The position numbers were made by a program, and so were the translations under genes. The notes under the pieces are model-generated. The model was given only the letters and a program-made list of their open reading frames with translations. It did no database searches and had not been told where the DNA came from. Shown in pieces: positions 44,009-50,554 of a DNA stretch of 50,554 nt (positions are counted from its first letter, which is position 1; each line of letters begins with the position of its first letter). The stretch is taken from the NCBI GenBank assembly GCA_046541805.1, contig JBKHCM010000007.1, positions 1 through 50,554 of the forward strand. The letters run 5' to 3'. Source of the DNA: JAAAPF01 sp046541805. Its GTDB lineage: Bacteria; Pseudomonadota; Alphaproteobacteria; Geminicoccales; Geminicoccaceae.

Positions 44009-44444
44009 CCCCCGGCGTCGCCACCTCGACGCTGTCGCCGGCCTCCTTGCCCAGCACTGCCTGCGCTACGGGTGAGTTGATCGACAACAGACCCTCGTTG
44101 ATGTCGGCCTCGTCGGGGCCGACGATGCGGTAGGCGGTCTCCGCGTCGGTCTCCTCGTCGACGAGCTTGATGCGGGCGCCGAACATCACCTTTGAGCCGT
44201 TCTGCTGCGAGATGTCGATGACTTCGGCCCGGCTGAGCTTGTCCTCGAGCTCGAGGATCCGGCCTTCGATGAAGCTTTGACGCTCGCGCGCGGCGTGATA
44301 CTCGGCGTTCTCGGACAGATCGCCGTGCTCGCGCGCTTCCGCGATCTGCTTGATCACGTTCGGGCGTTCTTCACTCTTGAGCCGCTTCAGTTCGGCGGCC
44401 AGACGCGCATGGCCGTCCGGCGTCATCGGCGTCTTGCTCAGCAT
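43968..44444 (-). CDS. greA: Transcription elongation factor GreA
   Basis: Rescues backtracked RNA polymerase by stimulating transcript cleavage. The 158-residue product has the N-terminal coiled coil with the acidic tip AREHGDLSENAEYHAARE (Asp42, Glu45) and a C-terminal FKBP-like domain ending TPGGVRYFEILEVNFD. The start MLSKTPMTPDGHARL (ATG 44444) fits the family, with a second Met at residue 7. It lies 65 bases downstream of carB and overlaps the following ELM1 gene. Confidence 0.96.
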   Translation of the reverse strand: MLSKTPMTPDGHARLAAELKRLKSEERPNVIKQIAEAREHGDLSENAEYHAARERQSFIEGRILELEDKLSRAEVIDISQQNGSKVMFGARIKLVDEETDAETAYRIVGPDEADINEGLLSINSPVAQAVLGKEAGDSVEVATPGGVRYFEILEVNFD

Positions 44445-44509
44445 CCCGTCGTGCCTCGAATACGCTTGGAGCGCCCCGGTGGTGGCCGCGGCGCCGTTCG
44501 TCGAACCGT

Positions 44510-47767
<3,258 letters not shown>

Positions 47768-47768
47768 C

Positions 47769-48920
47769 TCAGGCCGCCCGCGTCTTCATGAGGTCGTGGA
47801 AGCGCTCGAACAGATAGGCGCTGTCCTGCGGCCCGGGCGAGGCTTCAGGGTGGTACTGCACCGAGAAGACCGGCCGCTCGCGCAGCCTCAAGCCCTCCAC
47901 GGTGCCGTCGAAGAGCGAGCGGTGGGTGATGTCGACGCCCGCGGGCACGCTCGCGGGCTCCACCGCGAAGCCGTGGTTCTGCGAGGTGATCTCCACCTTG
48001 CCGGTCTCGAGATCCTGGACGGGGTGGTTGGCGCCGTGGTGGCCGAAGGGCATCTTCGTCGTCTTCGCCCCCAGCGCCAGCGCCAGGAGCTGGTGGCCCA
48101 GGCAGATGCCGAAGACCGGCTTGCCGCTCGCCACCAGATCGCGCACGACCGGGACGGCGTAAGCACCGGTGGCGGCCGGATCACCCGGGCCGTTGGAGAG
48201 GAAGACGCCGGCGGGCTCGAGGGCGGTGATCTCCGGGGCGGTGGCGGTGGCCGGCACCACCGTCACCCGCAAGCCGCGCTCGACCAGGTGGCGCAGGATG
48301 TTGCGCTTGGCACCGTAGTCGATGGCGACGACGTGCGGGCCGTCACCGGTGCCGGGCGCGAAGCCCTCGCCCAGACGCCACAGCCCGGTGTCCCAGCCGT
48401 AGCGCTGCCGGCAGGTGACGAGGCGGGCCAGATCCTGGCCCTCCATGTCCGGTGCCGCGGCCACCTCCTGCTCGAGGAGGTCGACCGCGCCGGTAAGGTC
48501 GGCGGCGGCGACGATGCCCGCGGTCTGCGCGCCGTGGTCGCGGAGGCGACGGGTGAGCGCGCGGGTGTCGATGCCGGCGATGCCGACGAGCCCGCGCCGG
48601 TCGAGCCAATCGTCGAGCGCGCCGAGGGCCCGGAAGTTCGACGGCACGGTCGGGTCGGCGCGCAGGACGAGGCCGCGGGCGAAGGGCGTCGGCGCCTCCT
48701 CGTCCTCGTCGTTGGTGCCGACATTGCCGATGTGGGGGAAGGTGAAGGCGACGATCTGCCCGGCGTAGGAGGGATCGGTGAGCACCTCCTGATAGCCGGT
48801 CATCGCGGTGTTGAAGACGACCTCGCCGACCGTGCGCCCGCGGCGGCCGAGCGCGCGGCCGTAGAAGACGGTGCCATCCTTGAGGACGAGGGCGGCGTCG
48901 GTGGGGGGCGACGATGTCAT
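47769..48920 (-). CDS. carA: Carbamoyl-phosphate synthase small subunit
   Basis: Glutamine amidotransferase subunit that feeds ammonia to CarB. The 383-residue product has the N-terminal CPSase domain (VVFNTAMTGYQEVLTDPSYA) and a class I GATase domain with LSNGPGDP, the nucleophile Cys273 in VFGICLGHQLLALALG, and the triad partners His357 and Glu359 (SVQYHPEASPGP). No attenuator peptide or PyrR-type leader is visible in the short upstream region. It is divergent from yqeY. Confidence 0.98.
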   Translation of the reverse strand: MTSSPPTDAALVLKDGTVFYGRALGRRGRTVGEVVFNTAMTGYQEVLTDPSYAGQIVAFTFPHIGNVGTNDEDEEAPTPFARGLVLRADPTVPSNFRALGALDDWLDRRGLVGIAGIDTRALTRRLRDHGAQTAGIVAAADLTGAVDLLEQEVAAAPDMEGQDLARLVTCRQRYGWDTGLWRLGEGFAPGTGDGPHVVAIDYGAKRNILRHLVERGLRVTVVPATATAPEITALEPAGVFLSNGPGDPAATGAYAVPVVRDLVASGKPVFGICLGHQLLALALGAKTTKMPFGHHGANHPVQDLETGKVEITSQNHGFAVEPASVPAGVDITHRSLFDGTVEGLRLRERPVFSVQYHPEASPGPQDSAYLFERFHDLMKTRAA

Positions 48921-48956
48921 CGGGCTGTCACTTCGGGGGTCGGCGAACCGCCCGGA

Positions 48957-48999
48957 GAGCTACTGAGCCGTTGACAGCGCGTCAAGCAACGACCATCTG
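48957..48999. promoter_or_regulatory. Overlapping divergent promoters of carA and yqeY-dnaG
   Basis: Plus strand: a perfect -35, TTGACA at 48971-48976, with CATCTG 17 bases later (48994-48999) as a weak -10. Minus strand: TTGACG at 48985-48980 with TAGCTC 17 bases later (48962-48957). The two -35 boxes together form the inverted repeat TTGAC-agcgc-GTCAA (48971-48985), so the two promoters sit back to back and could compete for RNA polymerase or share a regulator. The -10 elements are weak, so this is a prediction only. Confidence 0.45.
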
Positions 49000-49040
49000 G
49001 CGACGTCACGCGGCGTCGCGGCTCGCACCTGGAGCGTCCC

Positions 49041-49502
49041 ATGGCCGGTACCCTTCGCGATCAGCTGCACGAGCGGCTGCGTGAGGCGAACCACAACGGT
49101 GACGCCTGCGCCGCCGCCACCATGCGGCTGATCCTGACCGCCGTCCGTGACCGCGATCACAGCGCCGCCGAGCAGGGCCGTGGGGCGATCGGTGACGACG
49201 AGATCCGCGCCATGCTCGCCGAGATGGTCGCCCAGCGCCGCCAGGAGATCGCCCGCTGCGAGAGCTGCGGCCAGCTCGTCATGGCCGAGCGGGAAGGTCG
49301 GGAGATCGCGGTCATCGAGCAGTTCCTGCCGCGTCCTTTGAACGCGGCGGAAACCGCGGCGGTGGTCGACGCCGCCATCGCCGAGACCGACGCCCAGGAC
49401 CTGCGCGACGCCGGGCGGGTGGTCGCCAAGCTGAAGGAGCGCTATCGCGGCCAGCTGGATTTCCAAAAGGCCAAGCGCCTGATCACCGAACGTCTGCACT
49501 GA
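49041..49502 (+). CDS. GatB/YqeY domain-containing protein
   Basis: A 153-residue all-helical protein of the YqeY family, which resembles the tRNA-binding C-terminal domain of GatB in the Asp/Glu-tRNA amidotransferase; the biological role of free YqeY is not established. Conserved parts are TMRLILTAVRDRD, EMVAQRRQEI, IEQFLPRPL and the C-terminal DAGRVVAKLKERYRGQLDF with KAKRLI. The ATG follows GGAG at 49031-49034. Its place between carA (divergent) and dnaG is the usual alphaproteobacterial arrangement. Confidence 0.92.
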   Translation: MAGTLRDQLHERLREANHNGDACAAATMRLILTAVRDRDHSAAEQGRGAIGDDEIRAMLAEMVAQRRQEIARCESCGQLVMAEREGREIAVIEQFLPRPLNAAETAAVVDAAIAETDAQDLRDAGRVVAKLKERYRGQLDFQKAKRLITERLH

Positions 49503-49510
49503 GCGCGGCG

Positions 49511-50554
49511 ATGGCGGGCGATCTCGCCGACTTCAAGGCCCGGCTGCGCGTCGTCGACATCGTCCAGCGCTATGTCCGGCTGACCCGCCACGGCCCGCTG
49601 CACAAGGGGCTCTGTCCCTTCCATCGGGAAAAGACGCCGTCCTTCACGGTGACCGCGAGCCGCGGCACCTATCACTGCTTCGGCTGCGGCGCCCACGGCA
49701 ACGCCCTCGACTTTTTGATGGCGATCGAGGGGCTGAGCTTCGCCGAGGCGGTCCGCCGCGCCGCCGATCTCACCGGCCTCGAGCCGCCGGTGAGCGAGGC
49801 GCACCGGCCCGAGACCGACCGCAAGCGCGCCTTGAGCGAGTTGCTCGAGGCGGCCGCTCGGCGCTTTCGCGCCCGGCTCGACGCCGCGGACGGCAGCCCG
49901 GTGCGCGCCTATCTGGCCCGCCGCGGCCTCAGCCCGGCGACGATCGCGCGCTTCGAGCTCGGCTATGCCGGCGGCGGGCGGGCGGCGCTGACCGAGGCGC
50001 TCACCGCCACCGGCGTCGCCGTCGGCGATCTCGTCGACGCCGGGCTCAGCATCGTCCCCGAAGACGGCGGGGCGCCGTACGACCGGTTTCGCGAGCGGTT
50101 GATGTTCCCGATCCGCGACGGCCGCGGTCGGCTCGTCGGCTTCGGCGGCCGCGCGCTCGCGGACGGCGCCAAGGCGAAGTACCTCAACAGCCCCGAGGGC
50201 CCGCTCTTTCAAAAGCGCGAGCTGCTCTACGGCGCGCCGGGTCTCGACCGCCGCGTCGGCCGCGGCCGCGTCCACGTCGTCGAGGGCTACATGGACGTGA
50301 TCGCGCTCGCCCAGCACGGCGTCGCGGCGGTCGCCCCGCTCGGCACCGCGATGACCGAGGCCCAGCTCGAGCGTCTGTGGCGCCTCGACGACGCGCCCCT
50401 GGTCTGCCTCGACGGTGACGCGGCCGGGCTCGCCGCGGCCGGTCGGCTGGCCGAGCGGGCGCTGGCGGTGCTCCAGCCCGGCCGCTCGCTCGCCTTCGCC
50501 CTGCTGCCGGCCGGCGAGGACCCGGACAGCCTGGTGCGCGCCGGCGGCGCCGAG
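49511..50554 (+). CDS. dnaG: DNA primase, N-terminal part (cut by window edge)
   Basis: Makes RNA primers for replication. The first 348 codons are visible. The zinc-binding domain has Cys35, His38, Cys56 and Cys59 (CPFHREKTPSF and YHCFGCGAHGN). The RNA-polymerase domain starts near residue 110. The TOPRIM motifs are Glu258 (VVEGYMDVIALAQHGV) and Asp301/Asp303 (LVCLDGDAAG). The helicase-binding C-terminal domain lies beyond the edge. The ATG is 8 bases after the yqeY stop. rpoD would be expected next by synteny. Confidence 0.97.
   Translation, partial: MAGDLADFKARLRVVDIVQRYVRLTRHGPLHKGLCPFHREKTPSFTVTASRGTYHCFGCGAHGNALDFLMAIEGLSFAEAVRRAADLTGLEPPVSEAHRPETDRKRALSELLEAAARRFRARLDAADGSPVRAYLARRGLSPATIARFELGYAGGGRAALTEALTATGVAVGDLVDAGLSIVPEDGGAPYDRFRERLMFPIRDGRGRLVGFGGRALADGAKAKYLNSPEGPLFQKRELLYGAPGLDRRVGRGRVHVVEGYMDVIALAQHGVAAVAPLGTAMTEAQLERLWRLDDAPLVCLDGDAAGLAAAGRLAERALAVLQPGRSLAFALLPAGEDPDSLVRAGGAE

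Overview
The window is about 50.5 kb of a GC-rich (roughly 70% by eye) bacterial chromosome. Gene content and order point to an alphaproteobacterium, probably Rhodospirillales-like. Evidence: a 14-gene nuo operon with separate nuoC and nuoD; a short ProRS without the editing insertion; LpxI rather than LpxH; an ELM1-family gene beside greA; a trxB-lysR pair; and carB-carA divergent from yqeY-dnaG. Nearly everything is core chromosome. I see no insertion sequence, prophage, CRISPR array, tRNA or rRNA.

Layout. Positions 1-181 (minus strand) hold the start of a divergent secreted-protein gene cut by the window edge. From 363 to 14502 runs nuoABCDEFGHIJKLMN, encoding all 14 subunits of respiratory complex I. 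The same transcription unit continues with birA, coaX, RNase J, methylmalonyl-CoA epimerase, a damaged-looking DUF1467-type gene, proS, lolC/E, lolD and dnaE (to 25242). After a promoter-bearing gap come rpsB, tsf, pyrH and frr (translation and nucleotide supply), then the envelope block uppS, cdsA, dxr, rseP, bamA, skp/ompH, lpxD, fabZ, lpxA, lpxI and lpxB (to 39649). These cover undecaprenyl phosphate, CDP-diacylglycerol, isoprenoid, outer-membrane-protein and lipid A synthesis. A molybdoenzyme gene, msrP, follows at 39730-40680.

The one sizeable stretch without protein genes is 40681-41066. It has an AT-rich part with small dyads, then a run of perfect hairpins ending, on the minus strand, in a strong intrinsic terminator. 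It lies directly downstream of a LysR gene resembling VtlR/LsrB, the regulator tied to AbcR small RNAs in Rhizobiales, and carries two anti-Shine-Dalgarno CUCCC motifs. This candidate small RNA is the most interesting part of the window.

To the right, reading on the minus strand, are carA, carB, greA, an ELM1-family gene, trxB and lysR (48920 down to 41067). At 48921-49040 is a divergent promoter region, and yqeY and the 5' part of dnaG (plus strand) run to the right edge. Genes are packed tightly, with many ATGA/TGATG overlaps indicating translational coupling within the long operons.
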